From: Thermohalobaculum xanthum
GTDB lineage: Bacteria; Pseudomonadota; Alphaproteobacteria; Rhodobacterales; Rhodobacteraceae
Assembly: GCF_016623495.1 (NCBI RefSeq)
Contig: NZ_JAEHHL010000002.1
Coordinates: 372,001 to 436,000 of the forward strand
Reading direction: 5' to 3'
Length of the DNA stretch: 64,000 nucleotides
Of the stretch, positions 18,474 to 26,550 are shown in pieces; position 1 is the stretch's first letter; each line of letters starts with the position of its first letter. Position numbers and translations under genes: made by a program. The notes beneath the pieces were generated by a model that was not told the DNA's origin, made no database searches, and saw only the letters and a list, made by a program, of their open reading frames with translations.

Positions 18474-18835
18474 CCACCAAGATCACCCTCGCCGACAAGT
18501 TCGCCCGCATCGACGAGCACTGGCGGCCCAGGGTCGCGGCAGAACTCAACGGCCAGGAGCTCAAGCTTGCCAAGCTCAAGGGCGCCTTTCCCTGGCATCG
18601 CCACGATGACGCGGACGAGATGTTCCTGGTCTGGCGCGGCAGCATCCGGCTCGAGTTTCGCGATTGCGCCGTGACCCTCGGCCCCGGCGAAGCCTTTGTG
18701 GTGCCGCGCGGCGTCGAGCATCGCCCGGTGGCGGATGAGGAAGCCGAGGTCCTGCTGTTCGAACCCGCCGGGGTGAAGAACACCGGCAATGTCGACGATC
18801 CCCACTTCACCGCGCCGCAGGGCGCGCGGATCTGA
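18470..18835 (+). CDS. Cupin domain protein inside the BMP importer operon
   Basis: A 121-residue single-domain cupin. The first cupin motif reads WHRHDDADEMFLVWRG with two histidines and a glutamate able to bind a metal, and the second motif PGEAFVVPRGVEHRPV adds the third histidine. The gene is wedged between the two permease genes, overlapping the first by 4 bp and ending 6 bp before the second, so its expression is tied to the transporter. Small cupins act as metal-dependent dioxygenases, isomerases or ligand sensors; here a role in handling the imported compound is inferred. No exact family function is recognised. Confidence 0.87.
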   Translation: MTTKITLADKFARIDEHWRPRVAAELNGQELKLAKLKGAFPWHRHDDADEMFLVWRGSIRLEFRDCAVTLGPGEAFVVPRGVEHRPVADEEAEVLLFEPAGVKNTGNVDDPHFTAPQGARI

Positions 18836-18841
18836 GGCGAC

Positions 18842-19753
18842 ATGGAAGCTTTCCTCATCTCCGTCCTGATCGCGGCCACGCCCTTCCTGCTCGCGGGGCT
18901 GGGCGAGCTCGTGGCCGAGCGCTCGGGCGTGCTCAATCTCGGGGTCGAGGGGATGATGCTGGTGGGCGCTGTCGCCGCCTTCGCGGTGACCTACACGACC
19001 GGCTCCGCCGCCGCGGGGATGCTTGCGGGCGCCGGGGCGGGGGCCGCGCTCGCGGGGCTTTTCGCCATCGTCGCGCTCGGGCTTCTCGCCAACCAGGCCG
19101 CGACAGGCCTTGCGCTCACCATCTTCGGCGTCGGCGCCTCGGGACTGATCGGCCAGGGCTTCGTCGGCCAGACGATCAAGCCACTGCAGAAGCTCGGCAT
19201 CCCCGGCCTGACCGACACAACCGCGCTGGGCCGCATCCTGCTGGGGCACGACGTGATGGTGTACCTGGCACTGGCGCTCGCGCTGGCGGTGGGCTGGTTT
19301 CTGAACGCCACGCGCGCCGGGCTCATGCTGCGCGCGATCGGCGACAACCCCGAGGGCGCGCATGCGCTGGGCTTCCACGTCGTCCGGGTGCGCACGCTCG
19401 CGACGCTGTTCGGCGGCTTCTGCGCGGGTCTCGGCGGGGCCTATCTGAGCCTCGCCTACACGCCGATGTGGGGCGAGAACATGACCGCCGGGCGCGGCTG
19501 GATCGCGCTCGCGCTGGTGGTCTTCGCCACCTGGCGCCCGGGGCGGCTGGTCGCCGGCGCCTATCTCTTCGCGACCGTCACGCAGCTGCAGTTCTACGGC
19601 CAGGACTGGGGCATCCGCCTGCCGTCGCAATTCCTGGCGATGGCCCCTTATCTCGCCACGATCGCGGCCCTGGTCATCATCTCGCGCGACGTGAACCTGA
19701 CCAAGGCGAACGCGCCCGCGGCCATCGGCCGGCCCTTCAGGGCGGAACGGTAG
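18842..19753 (+). CDS. BMP-type nucleoside ABC importer, permease 2
   Basis: Second membrane subunit, 303 residues, of the YufQ/NupC family. The N-terminal block ATPFLLAGLGELVAERSGVLNLGVEGMML is diagnostic for the family, and LALTIFGVGASGLIG and the coupling-helix region LFGGFCAGLGGAYLSL are conserved. About eight hydrophobic helices are visible. It lies 6 bp after the cupin gene and is followed, after a 154-bp leader, by the BMP receptor gene. Confidence 0.92.
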   Translation: MEAFLISVLIAATPFLLAGLGELVAERSGVLNLGVEGMMLVGAVAAFAVTYTTGSAAAGMLAGAGAGAALAGLFAIVALGLLANQAATGLALTIFGVGASGLIGQGFVGQTIKPLQKLGIPGLTDTTALGRILLGHDVMVYLALALALAVGWFLNATRAGLMLRAIGDNPEGAHALGFHVVRVRTLATLFGGFCAGLGGAYLSLAYTPMWGENMTAGRGWIALALVVFATWRPGRLVAGAYLFATVTQLQFYGQDWGIRLPSQFLAMAPYLATIAALVIISRDVNLTKANAPAAIGRPFRAER

Positions 19754-19907
19754 CGCCCGGTCTTGTGCATCGCCGTGGCCGCCAGCACGACCCGTCTGCC
19801 GCGCGCAAAGTGCAGCGCGGCATGGACTTTTGCCGAAATCCGGGAAACATGAGCGCCAGTGCCCACAGATCGCCGCGCAAGCGGCCCTCGCCTACAGGGA
19901 GACCGAC

Positions 19908-20981
19908 ATGATCCGCAGAACCTTCCTCGCCCTCGGCGCGCTGGCGCTGGCCGGGCTCGCCGCCCAGCCTGCTGCCGCGCAGGACAAGCTCAAGGTGGGC
20001 TTCGTCTATGTCGGCCCGATCGGCGACTTCGGCTGGACCTACCAGCATGACCAGGGCCGACTGGCGATCGAGCAGGAGTTCGGCGACAAGGTCGAGACGA
20101 CCTATGTCGAGAGCGTCTCGGAAGGCCCCGACGCCGAGCGCGTCATCCGCCAGCTCGCCGCATCGGGTCATGGCCTGATCTTCACCACCTCCTTCGGCTT
20201 CATGGACCCCACGCTGAAGGTTGCCGAGCAGTTCCCCGAGGTGAAGTTCGAGCACGCCACCGGCTTCAAGCGCGCGCCGAACCTCTCGACCTACTCGGCG
20301 CGGTTCTACGAGGGGCGGCACGTCATCGGCACCATCGCCGGGCACATGACCAAGACGAACAAGATCGGCTACATCGCCTCGGTCCCGATCCCCGAGGTGG
20401 TGCGCGGCATCAACGCCGCCACGCTGGCCGCGCGCGCGGTCAACCCCGATGTCACGACGCAGGTGATCTGGGTGAACTCGTGGTACGACCCGGGCAAGGA
20501 GGCAGACGCCGCCAAGGCCCTCATCGCCCAGGGCGCCGACATGCTGATGCAGCACACCGACAGCCCCGCGCCCGTGCAGGTCGCCGCCGAGGCCGGCATC
20601 CACGCCTTTGGCCAGGCCTCGGACATGGCGAAGTTCGGGCCCAAAGCCCAGCTCACCGCGATTATCGACCAGTGGTCGCCCTACTACATCGAGCGCACCC
20701 GCGCCGTGCTCGACGGCACCTGGAAGAGCGAGGACAGCTGGAAGGGGCTGGCCGCGGGCGAGGTGGTGATGGCGCCCTACGCCAACATGCCCGACGAGGT
20801 CGTCGCCGCCGCCAAGGCGGCCGAGGAAGCGGTCGCCTCGGGCGCCGTCCATCCCTTCACCGGACCGATCAAGGACCGCGACGGGACCGAGCGCATTCCC
20901 GCCGGAACCGTGGCCGACGACGGGATGCTGCTTGGCATGAACTGGTTCGTCGAGGGGGTCGAGGGCGACCTGCCCCAGTAA
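19908..20981 (+). CDS. BMP family substrate-binding protein
   Basis: Periplasmic receptor of 357 residues from the basic membrane protein (PnrA-like) family. The signal peptide is RTFLALGALALAGLAAQPAAAQ, cleaved near residue 24. Mature-protein blocks are VGFVYVGPIGDFGWTYQHDQG at the ligand-contacting N-lobe, LIFTTSFGFMDP, and TKTNKIGYIASVPIPEVVRG. Characterised relatives bind purine nucleosides, and close alphaproteobacterial ones appear to bind purine bases. GGGAGA stands before ATG 19908; an upstream in-frame start would block the signal. Last gene of the importer operon, closed by the strong hairpin at 20999-21030. Confidence 0.9.
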   Translation: MIRRTFLALGALALAGLAAQPAAAQDKLKVGFVYVGPIGDFGWTYQHDQGRLAIEQEFGDKVETTYVESVSEGPDAERVIRQLAASGHGLIFTTSFGFMDPTLKVAEQFPEVKFEHATGFKRAPNLSTYSARFYEGRHVIGTIAGHMTKTNKIGYIASVPIPEVVRGINAATLAARAVNPDVTTQVIWVNSWYDPGKEADAAKALIAQGADMLMQHTDSPAPVQVAAEAGIHAFGQASDMAKFGPKAQLTAIIDQWSPYYIERTRAVLDGTWKSEDSWKGLAAGEVVMAPYANMPDEVVAAAKAAEEAVASGAVHPFTGPIKDRDGTERIPAGTVADDGMLLGMNWFVEGVEGDLPQ

Positions 20982-20998
20982 CGCACCACGACGACTGC

Positions 20999-21030
20999 AT
21001 GACGCCGGCCCCGCCCGGGGCCGGCGTCAT
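20999..21030. terminator. Bidirectional terminator between BMP receptor and DsrE-like genes
   Basis: A perfect 15-bp inverted repeat, arms 20999-21013 and 21016-21030 (ATGACGCCGGCCCCG and its complement), lies 17 bp after the BMP stop and 13 bp before the convergent gene's stop. The very stable GC stem with almost no loop, between two converging genes, fits a shared terminator even though no long T run follows. Confidence 0.75.
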
Positions 21031-21043
21031 CGCATCCGAGGCC

Positions 21044-21484
21044 TCAGAAGCTCAGGACGCGCACGTCGTCCTTTAGCAGCTCGGCCGCCATCGCGTCGGG
21101 CTTCGCGGGGGTCACACCCTCGATCAGCGCCTCGGGACCGACACCCTTTCCGGGCAGGTAGATCGCGCAGACCTCGACCTTCGCCCCGGTCTCGATGATG
21201 GCCTTCATCAGGCCCTGCGGGCTCATGCCCTTCGGCGGCTGCGGCGCCGTGGCGCTCTCCGGCGCATCCTTGAGCGCGAGATCGCCCGCCGGGCCGCACA
21301 GCAGCACATGGGCCGAGGCCCCCTGCCTGATCGACTGCATCGTCAGCACCATGGCCATCAGCTGGGTCTGCGGCTCGGGCGCGGTCAGAACGGTCACGAG
21401 CCGGGCGTCGTCGTCGGCCGAGGCCGGAAGGGCGGGCGCTGCGAGCCCCGCGGCCGCGGCAAGGGCGATGATGGTGTTGCGCAT
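21044..21484 (-). CDS. Exported DsrE/DsrF-like family protein
   Basis: A 146-residue protein with a signal peptide (IIALAAAAGLAAPALPASA, cleavage near residue 22). The mature part resembles the DsrE/DsrF-like fold: an opening VTVLTAPEPQTQLMAMVLTMQSIRQ, then HVLLCGPAGDLAL with a cysteine, then VCAIYLPGKGVGPEALIEGV with a second cysteine. Cytoplasmic relatives relay sulfur; exported versions are widespread and uncharacterised. ATG 21484 has GGAGAA 7 bp upstream and starts the signal; an upstream in-frame start is unlikely. It is divergent from the guanidinobutyrase-like gene across 282 bp. Confidence 0.75.
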   Translation of the reverse strand: MRNTIIALAAAAGLAAPALPASADDDARLVTVLTAPEPQTQLMAMVLTMQSIRQGASAHVLLCGPAGDLALKDAPESATAPQPPKGMSPQGLMKAIIETGAKVEVCAIYLPGKGVGPEALIEGVTPAKPDAMAAELLKDDVRVLSF

Positions 21485-21592
21485 TCTCTGTTCTCCTGTG
21501 TTGGCGCGGCATGACGCGCCGGGATCCGGAACAGGCCGGCGGCGAATCGTCGGCTCCTGTCGGCGGCGACCCTGCCCCGACGCGCGCACGCC

Positions 21593-21613
21593 GTCTGTGA
21601 CCCCGTCACAGAC
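21593..21613. promoter_or_regulatory. Inverted repeat in the dsrE-like/gbuA-like divergent region
   Basis: GTCTGTGAC at 21593-21601 and GTCACAGAC at 21605-21613 are perfect complements around CCC. The core TGTGA-N5-TCACA resembles a CRP/FNR-family site but with one base fewer in the spacer. It lies 109 bp from one start codon and 154 bp from the other, a plausible operator position; a hairpin in RNA is the alternative. Confidence 0.45.
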
Positions 21614-21766
21614 CCCGCCCGCCGCGGCCCGCGCCACGCTGTCGCGGGCCCACCGGATGTGCCGCCCATGGCCTGTGGAAAGGGGCTGGCGGCTGCGCGC
21701 GCCGGTGCTAGGGTCGGGCGCCGGGTCTCGCGCTGCCCGGTGGCGGGATCAGCCGGGGAGAGAGCC

Positions 21767-22726
21767 ATGAGCCGCTTCAACCAGCCGCTTGGCGGCAACG
21801 AGATGCCCCGTTTCGCCGGCCCCGCGACGATGATGCGCCTGCCTGCCGCCCCGGACGCAACCGGGCTCGACGCCTGCTTCGTCGGCGTGCCGCTCGACAT
21901 CGGCACGTCGAACCGCCCCGGCACGCGGCTGGGGCCACGCCAGATCCGGGCGGAAAGCTGCATGATCCGCCCCTACAACATGGCCACAGGCGCTGCGCCC
22001 TTCGACAGCCTGCAGGTCGCCGACATCGGCGACGTGGCGATCAACACCTTCGACCTCAAGAAATCGGTCGGCATCATCGAGGCCGCCTTCGACGCGATCC
22101 TCGCCGTCGGCGCGATCCCGCTTACACTGGGAGGCGATCACACGCTGACGCTGCCGATCCTGCGTGCCATGGCCAAGGTGCACGGCCCCGTCGCGATGGT
22201 CCATGTCGACGCACATGCCGACATCAACGAGCACATGTTCGGCGAGGCCATCGCCCATGGCACCCCCTTCCGCCGCGCGGTCGAGGAGGGGTTGCTCGCC
22301 ACAGACAAGGTTTTCCAGATCGGCTTGCGTGGCTCGGGCTACCACCCCGACGACTTCGACTGGCCGCGCCGCCAGGGCTTCACCGTGGTCACGGCCGAGG
22401 AATGCTGGCACCGCTCGCTCGCGCCGCTGATGGAGCGGGTCCGCGCGACGATCGGCAACCATCCGGTCTACCTGACCTACGACATCGACAGCCTCGACCC
22501 GGCCTTTGCGCCCGGCACCGGCACGGTCGAGGTGGGCGGCCTCTCGACCTGGCAGGCGCTCGAGATCGTCCGCGGCTTGCGCGGGCTCAACATCGTCGGC
22601 GGTGACCTCGTCGAGGTGAGCCCGCCCTACGATCCGTCCGGCAATACCGCGCTGATCGGCGCGAACCTGCTCTACGAGATGCTCTGCGTGCTGCCGGGGG
22701 TCGCCTTCCCCCACGGGACGCGCTGA
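21767..22726 (+). CDS. gbuA: Guanidinobutyrase-like ureohydrolase (agmatinase family)
   Basis: Cytoplasmic manganese-type ureohydrolase of 319 residues that splits urea from a guanidino compound. Metal ligands are H125 (LGGDHT), D148, H150 and D152 (DAHAD) and D239, D241 (YDIDSLDP). The N-terminus NQPLGGNEMPRF, the block ESCMIRPYNMATGAAPFDSL and the C-terminal SPPYDPSGNTALIGANLLYEMLCVLPGV closely match what I recall of Pseudomonas guanidinobutyrase GbuA rather than E. coli SpeB. The most likely substrate is 4-guanidinobutyrate, giving 4-aminobutyrate plus urea; agmatine or guanidinopropionate remain possible. GGGGAGAG precedes ATG 21767. A polyamine-type ABC importer follows 18 bp later, implying import of the substrate. 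Confidence 0.85.
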   Translation: MSRFNQPLGGNEMPRFAGPATMMRLPAAPDATGLDACFVGVPLDIGTSNRPGTRLGPRQIRAESCMIRPYNMATGAAPFDSLQVADIGDVAINTFDLKKSVGIIEAAFDAILAVGAIPLTLGGDHTLTLPILRAMAKVHGPVAMVHVDAHADINEHMFGEAIAHGTPFRRAVEEGLLATDKVFQIGLRGSGYHPDDFDWPRRQGFTVVTAEECWHRSLAPLMERVRATIGNHPVYLTYDIDSLDPAFAPGTGTVEVGGLSTWQALEIVRGLRGLNIVGGDLVEVSPPYDPSGNTALIGANLLYEMLCVLPGVAFPHGTR

Positions 22727-22744
22727 ACCGACAGGGAGAAAGAC

Positions 22745-23788
22745 ATGCGCACCATCCTGCTCGCCACCGTCGCGGCCGTCGCCGCCAGTGCCGCCCAGGC
22801 CGAGGAGCTCAACGCCCTGGTCTGGTGCGACCACACCGACCCCGCGCTGATTGAACCCTTCGAAAAGGCGCATGGCGTCAAGGTCAATCTCAAGGAATAC
22901 GAGGGCACCGGCACCGCCCTCTCGATCGTCGAGCAGAGCCGCCCCGGCGACTGGGACGTCTTCGTGATCGACGGGATCGACGTGCCCCGCGCGATCGATG
23001 CGGGGCTGCTCGCGCCGCTGCCGGTGGCCGAACTGCCGATGGCCGACATCTTCCCCGAAGTCGTGCTCGAAGGCTTCCAGAGCCGCGACGGGAACACCTA
23101 CGCCGTGACCGAGAAGTTCGGCTACAACACGATCTCCTACAACAAGGAGAAGATCTCGGCCGAGGAGCTCTCCGAGATGCAGGCGCTCTGGTCGTCGGAC
23201 GAGTTCGCCGGTCGGATCGCGATCTACGACTATTACCTGCCGGTGATGGGCATGGTGGCCATGGGCCTCGGCAAGCAGACCGCGGACATCGGGGAGGGCG
23301 ACCTGCCGGCGATCCGCGACGCGCTCTTCGGCCTCAAGAAGAACGCCCGCAGCGTGGTCGATGTCGTCTCGTCGCAGACCGCGCTGGCGACGGGCGAGGT
23401 CGACATCCTCGTCGGCGGCGGCGAGTGGGTGACCGCGATCCTCGCCGCCGACCAGCCCGAGCTTGACTGGATGATCCCCGACCAGGGCGCCGTGCGCTGG
23501 TCGCAGTCGATCGGCGTCTTCGCCGACAGCGAGCGCAAGGACCTGGCGGTGGAGTTCGTCAAGTACATCCTCAGCCCCGAGGGCCAGGCGCGGCTGGCCA
23601 CGTCATCGTGCTACTGGGCCATGCCCGCGAACGCGAAGGCGGGCGAGGTGCTGACTGACCAGCAGAAAGCGGCCCTGCGCTGGGACGACCAGCCCGACTA
23701 TCTCAAGCGCGCGCAGCTTTATCCGGCGCCCGACGGCGATCTCGACGCGGCGATGCAGGACGCCTGGACCGAGATGCTGCAGCACTGA
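22745..23788 (+). CDS. Spermidine/putrescine-type ABC substrate-binding protein
   Basis: Periplasmic receptor of 347 residues, PotD/PotF-like. Signal peptide is ILLATVAAVAASAAQA, cleaved near residue 19. The mature protein begins with LNALVWCDHTDPALIEPFEKAHGVKV, and TEKFGYNTISYNKEKI, the hinge region ALATGEVDILVGGGEW and SIGVFADSERKDLAVEFVKYILSPE are family blocks. An aspartate- and glutamate-lined pocket in this family binds cationic amines; with gbuA directly upstream a guanidino compound is the likely ligand. A good site (ACAGGGAGAAA) precedes ATG 22745. Followed by two permeases and an ATPase. Confidence 0.9.
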   Translation: MRTILLATVAAVAASAAQAEELNALVWCDHTDPALIEPFEKAHGVKVNLKEYEGTGTALSIVEQSRPGDWDVFVIDGIDVPRAIDAGLLAPLPVAELPMADIFPEVVLEGFQSRDGNTYAVTEKFGYNTISYNKEKISAEELSEMQALWSSDEFAGRIAIYDYYLPVMGMVAMGLGKQTADIGEGDLPAIRDALFGLKKNARSVVDVVSSQTALATGEVDILVGGGEWVTAILAADQPELDWMIPDQGAVRWSQSIGVFADSERKDLAVEFVKYILSPEGQARLATSSCYWAMPANAKAGEVLTDQQKAALRWDDQPDYLKRAQLYPAPDGDLDAAMQDAWTEMLQH

Positions 23789-23851
23789 GCGCGGCATGTC
23801 GCCCGCACGCCACCTCTCGGACGCCGGGCCATACCGCCCGCGGCGATCACC

Positions 23852-24709
23852 ATGACCACGCCCGAGCGCGCCGAGCGCCGCCGCGCCTGGGCCGCGGTCG
23901 CCCCTGCCCTCCTGTGGACGCTCGCCTTCTTCGTCGTGCCGTTCGCGATGATGGCGGCGATGAGCCTCTGGCAGCGGCAGGGGCGCGAGGTGGTGCGCGT
24001 CTGGGACCTGTCGAACTACCAGGACTTCCTGTCCAAGCCGCACCTGCTCGGCGCGCTGTGGAACTCGATCGAGATCACCGTCCTCGTGACCGTCATCTCG
24101 GTGGTGCTGGCCTATCCCCTCGCCTGGATCATCGCCGAGCGCGTGCCGCGCCATCTCCAGCGCCTCGCGCTCGCGCTCGCCGTCCTGCCGTTCTGGACCT
24201 CCTACGTGGTGCGTTCCTACGCCTGGACGCTGGTGCTGGCGAAGAATGGCGTCCTCAACCAGGCACTGATCGGCGCCGGGCTGATCGCCGAGCCGCTCGA
24301 GATTTCCGCCACGCGCGGCGCAACCGTCACCGGTTTCGTGCATTTCTTCGTCATGCTCCTCACCCTCACGATCTACGCCAACCTCGTGCAGCTCCCCGCC
24401 AACTACCGCCGCGCCGCCGCCGATCTCGGCGCGGGGCCGCTCGCGGTGTTCTGGCACGTCACCCTGCCGCTGACGCTGCCCGGCATCATGGTGGGCGCGT
24501 TCCTGACCTTCGTTCTTTGCATCGGCGACTACATCACGCCGCAGATCCTGGGCGGCAATTCCGAGCTGGTCCTGCCGCAGGTGATCATGCTGCAGCTTGG
24601 CCGCGGCGCCGACCTCCCGATGGCCGCCGCGCTGTCGATCGTGCTGATGACGGTGGTGACGGCCGCCTGGCTCGCCTGCGCCCGCTGGCTGCGGCTCGAG
24701 CGGGCATGA
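23852..24709 (+). CDS. Spermidine/putrescine-type ABC permease (PotB-like)
   Basis: First membrane subunit, 285 residues, six hydrophobic helices. LWTLAFFVVPFAMMAAMSLW begins the protein, NSIEITVLVTVISVVLAYPLAW is the conserved second block, and the cytoplasmic coupling loop reads RRAAADLGAGPLAVFWHVTLPLTLPG, the EAA-type motif that docks on the ATPase. The stop overlaps the next permease start by 4 bp. No strong ribosome-binding site is visible before ATG 23852, 63 bp after the receptor gene. Confidence 0.92.
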   Translation: MTTPERAERRRAWAAVAPALLWTLAFFVVPFAMMAAMSLWQRQGREVVRVWDLSNYQDFLSKPHLLGALWNSIEITVLVTVISVVLAYPLAWIIAERVPRHLQRLALALAVLPFWTSYVVRSYAWTLVLAKNGVLNQALIGAGLIAEPLEISATRGATVTGFVHFFVMLLTLTIYANLVQLPANYRRAAADLGAGPLAVFWHVTLPLTLPGIMVGAFLTFVLCIGDYITPQILGGNSELVLPQVIMLQLGRGADLPMAAALSIVLMTVVTAAWLACARWLRLERA

Positions 24710-25485
24710 CCGCGGTCCTGCGCCTTGCCTCCTGGGGCTATGCCCTTGCGCTCTACGGCTTCATCTTCCTGCCCGTGGTCGTCCTCGTGCTTTTCAGCTT
24801 CCAGGATGGCCGCCTGCCGATCCCGCCCTTCGAGGGACCGACGCTGCGCTGGTACGCCGCCGTCTGGCAGGATCGCAGCCTGACCGCGGCGCTGGGCAAC
24901 TCGTTCGTCGTGGCGCTCGCGTCCTCGGCGGTCTCCTGCGCGCTGGGCTTTCTCGCCGCCTGGGGCCTCGCGCGCGGCCGCCTGGCCGGGGGGCGGGCCA
25001 TGCAGGGACTGATCACCGCGCCGCTGACGGTCAGCTACCTGCTGATCGGCCTGGGGCTCATGATCTCGTTCAACCTGACCGGCATCTCGCCCTCGCTCCT
25101 GACCGTCGGCATTGGCCACGCGGTGATCAACACGCCGCTGTGCTTCGCGATCTGCTTCGCCTCGATGGGCGACCACCAGGTGAACATCGAGCGCGCGGCC
25201 CGCGACCTCGGCGCGCGCGAGTGGCAGGTGCTCTGGCTCGTCACCGCGCCGATGCTGCTGCCGGCGCTTGCGGCGGGCTTCGCGCTGTCGGTCACCTTCT
25301 CGTGGGACGAGTTCATCATCGCCTTCCTGCTCAGCCGCTTCGACGTGACCCTGCCGGTCGAGATCTGGAGCCTGCTGCGCTCGGGCCTCAACCCCAAGAC
25401 CAACGCCGCCGGCTCGGTCGTCTTCCTCGTCTCGGTCGCCATGGTGCTGGCCGCCGAGTTCACCCTGCTGCGGAGGCGCCGATGA
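24706..25485 (+). CDS. Spermidine/putrescine-type ABC permease (PotC-like)
   Basis: Second membrane subunit, 259 residues, six helices. The EAA-type coupling loop is ERAARDLGAREWQVLWLVTAPMLLPALAAG, followed by FSWDEFIIAFLLSRFDVTLPVEIW, a PotC hallmark. ATG 24706 overlaps the PotB-like stop; the stop overlaps the ATPase start as ATGA. Together with the PotB-like protein it forms the membrane channel of the importer. Confidence 0.92.
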   Translation: MTAVLRLASWGYALALYGFIFLPVVVLVLFSFQDGRLPIPPFEGPTLRWYAAVWQDRSLTAALGNSFVVALASSAVSCALGFLAAWGLARGRLAGGRAMQGLITAPLTVSYLLIGLGLMISFNLTGISPSLLTVGIGHAVINTPLCFAICFASMGDHQVNIERAARDLGAREWQVLWLVTAPMLLPALAAGFALSVTFSWDEFIIAFLLSRFDVTLPVEIWSLLRSGLNPKTNAAGSVVFLVSVAMVLAAEFTLLRRRR

Positions 25486-26549
25486 CCGCGCCGGTCGAAC
25501 TCGTCGCGATCACCCGCGACTTCGGCGCGACGCGCGCGCTCGACGGCGTGTCGCTCGGGCTCTCGGCAGGCGAGTTCGCCGTGCTGCTGGGGCCTTCCGG
25601 CTGCGGCAAGACCACGCTTCTCGGTATCCTCGGCGGCTTTCTCGCGCCCAGCGCGGGCCACGTCCTGATCGGTGGGCAGGACGTGACCGCGCTGCCGCCG
25701 GCGCGGCGCCCCACCACGACGGTGTTCCAGGACTACGCGCTGTTCCCGCACATGTCGGTCGCCCAGAACGTGGCCTTCGGGCTCAGGATGCGCGGGATGC
25801 GCCGGCTCGCGCGGATGGCACGGGCGGACGAGATGCTGGCCCTGGTGGGCCTTCAGGGCGCGGGCACGCGCCGCCCGCACGAGCTCTCGGGCGGGCAACG
25901 CCAGCGGGTCGCCCTCGCCCGGGCGCTCGCCGTCGAGCCCGACGTCCTGCTGCTCGACGAGCCGCTCGGCGCGCTCGATCTCAAGCTGCGCCGCCAGATG
26001 CAGGACGAACTCAAGTCGATCCAGCGCCGCGTCGGCACCACCTTCGTGCACGTCACTCACGACCAGGAGGAGGCGATGGCCATCGCCGACCGGATCGTGG
26101 TGATGAATGGCGGCAGGATCGAGGACGAGGGCACGCCCCAGCGGGTCTACCTGCGCCCCCGCAGCCGCTTCACCGCCGCCTTCATGGGCGAGATCAACCT
26201 CGTGCCCGCGCGCGTCGGTGGGGCCGGCGACGGCCATCTGCTGCTCGAGACCGCGCTTGGCCCGGTGCGCCTTGCTCTCAAGGGCGATCTTTCCGCCGTG
26301 CAGCCGGGCGCGCGCCTCGCGCTCGGCATCCGGCCCGAGCATCTGCGGCCCGACGAAGCCGGCCTGCGCATCCCCGGCACGGTGATCGAGACGATCTTTT
26401 CCGGCACGCACCAGCGCGTCCGCCTTCAGCCCAGCCCCGCCGGGCCACCGCTGGTCGCGCATCTGCCCCAGGGCGCGCGCGTCGCGCCCGGCGAGGCCAT
26501 CACCCTCGCCTTCGACCCTGCCGCCGCAGTCCTGCTTCCGGAGGCCTGA
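25482..26549 (+). CDS. Spermidine/putrescine-type ABC ATP-binding protein (PotA-like)
   Basis: Cytoplasmic ATPase of 355 residues. Walker A is GPSGCGKTTLLG, the signature LSGGQRQRVALARAL, Walker B VLLLDEPLGALDLKLR and the switch histidine lies in THDQEEAM. After about residue 240 comes a TOBE-type regulatory domain with GIRPEHLRP. Starts inside the PotC-like stop and ends 1 bp before the metallo-hydrolase gene. The length and the TOBE domain are standard for polyamine importers. Confidence 0.93.
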   Translation: MTAPVELVAITRDFGATRALDGVSLGLSAGEFAVLLGPSGCGKTTLLGILGGFLAPSAGHVLIGGQDVTALPPARRPTTTVFQDYALFPHMSVAQNVAFGLRMRGMRRLARMARADEMLALVGLQGAGTRRPHELSGGQRQRVALARALAVEPDVLLLDEPLGALDLKLRRQMQDELKSIQRRVGTTFVHVTHDQEEAMAIADRIVVMNGGRIEDEGTPQRVYLRPRSRFTAAFMGEINLVPARVGGAGDGHLLLETALGPVRLALKGDLSAVQPGARLALGIRPEHLRPDEAGLRIPGTVIETIFSGTHQRVRLQPSPAGPPLVAHLPQGARVAPGEAITLAFDPAAAVLLPEA

Positions 26550-26550
26550 G

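Noticed and set aside
21614-21766. Possible guanidine riboswitch before the guanidinobutyrase-like gene
   Set aside because: No paired ACGR-loop hairpins or ykkC-like core could be found.
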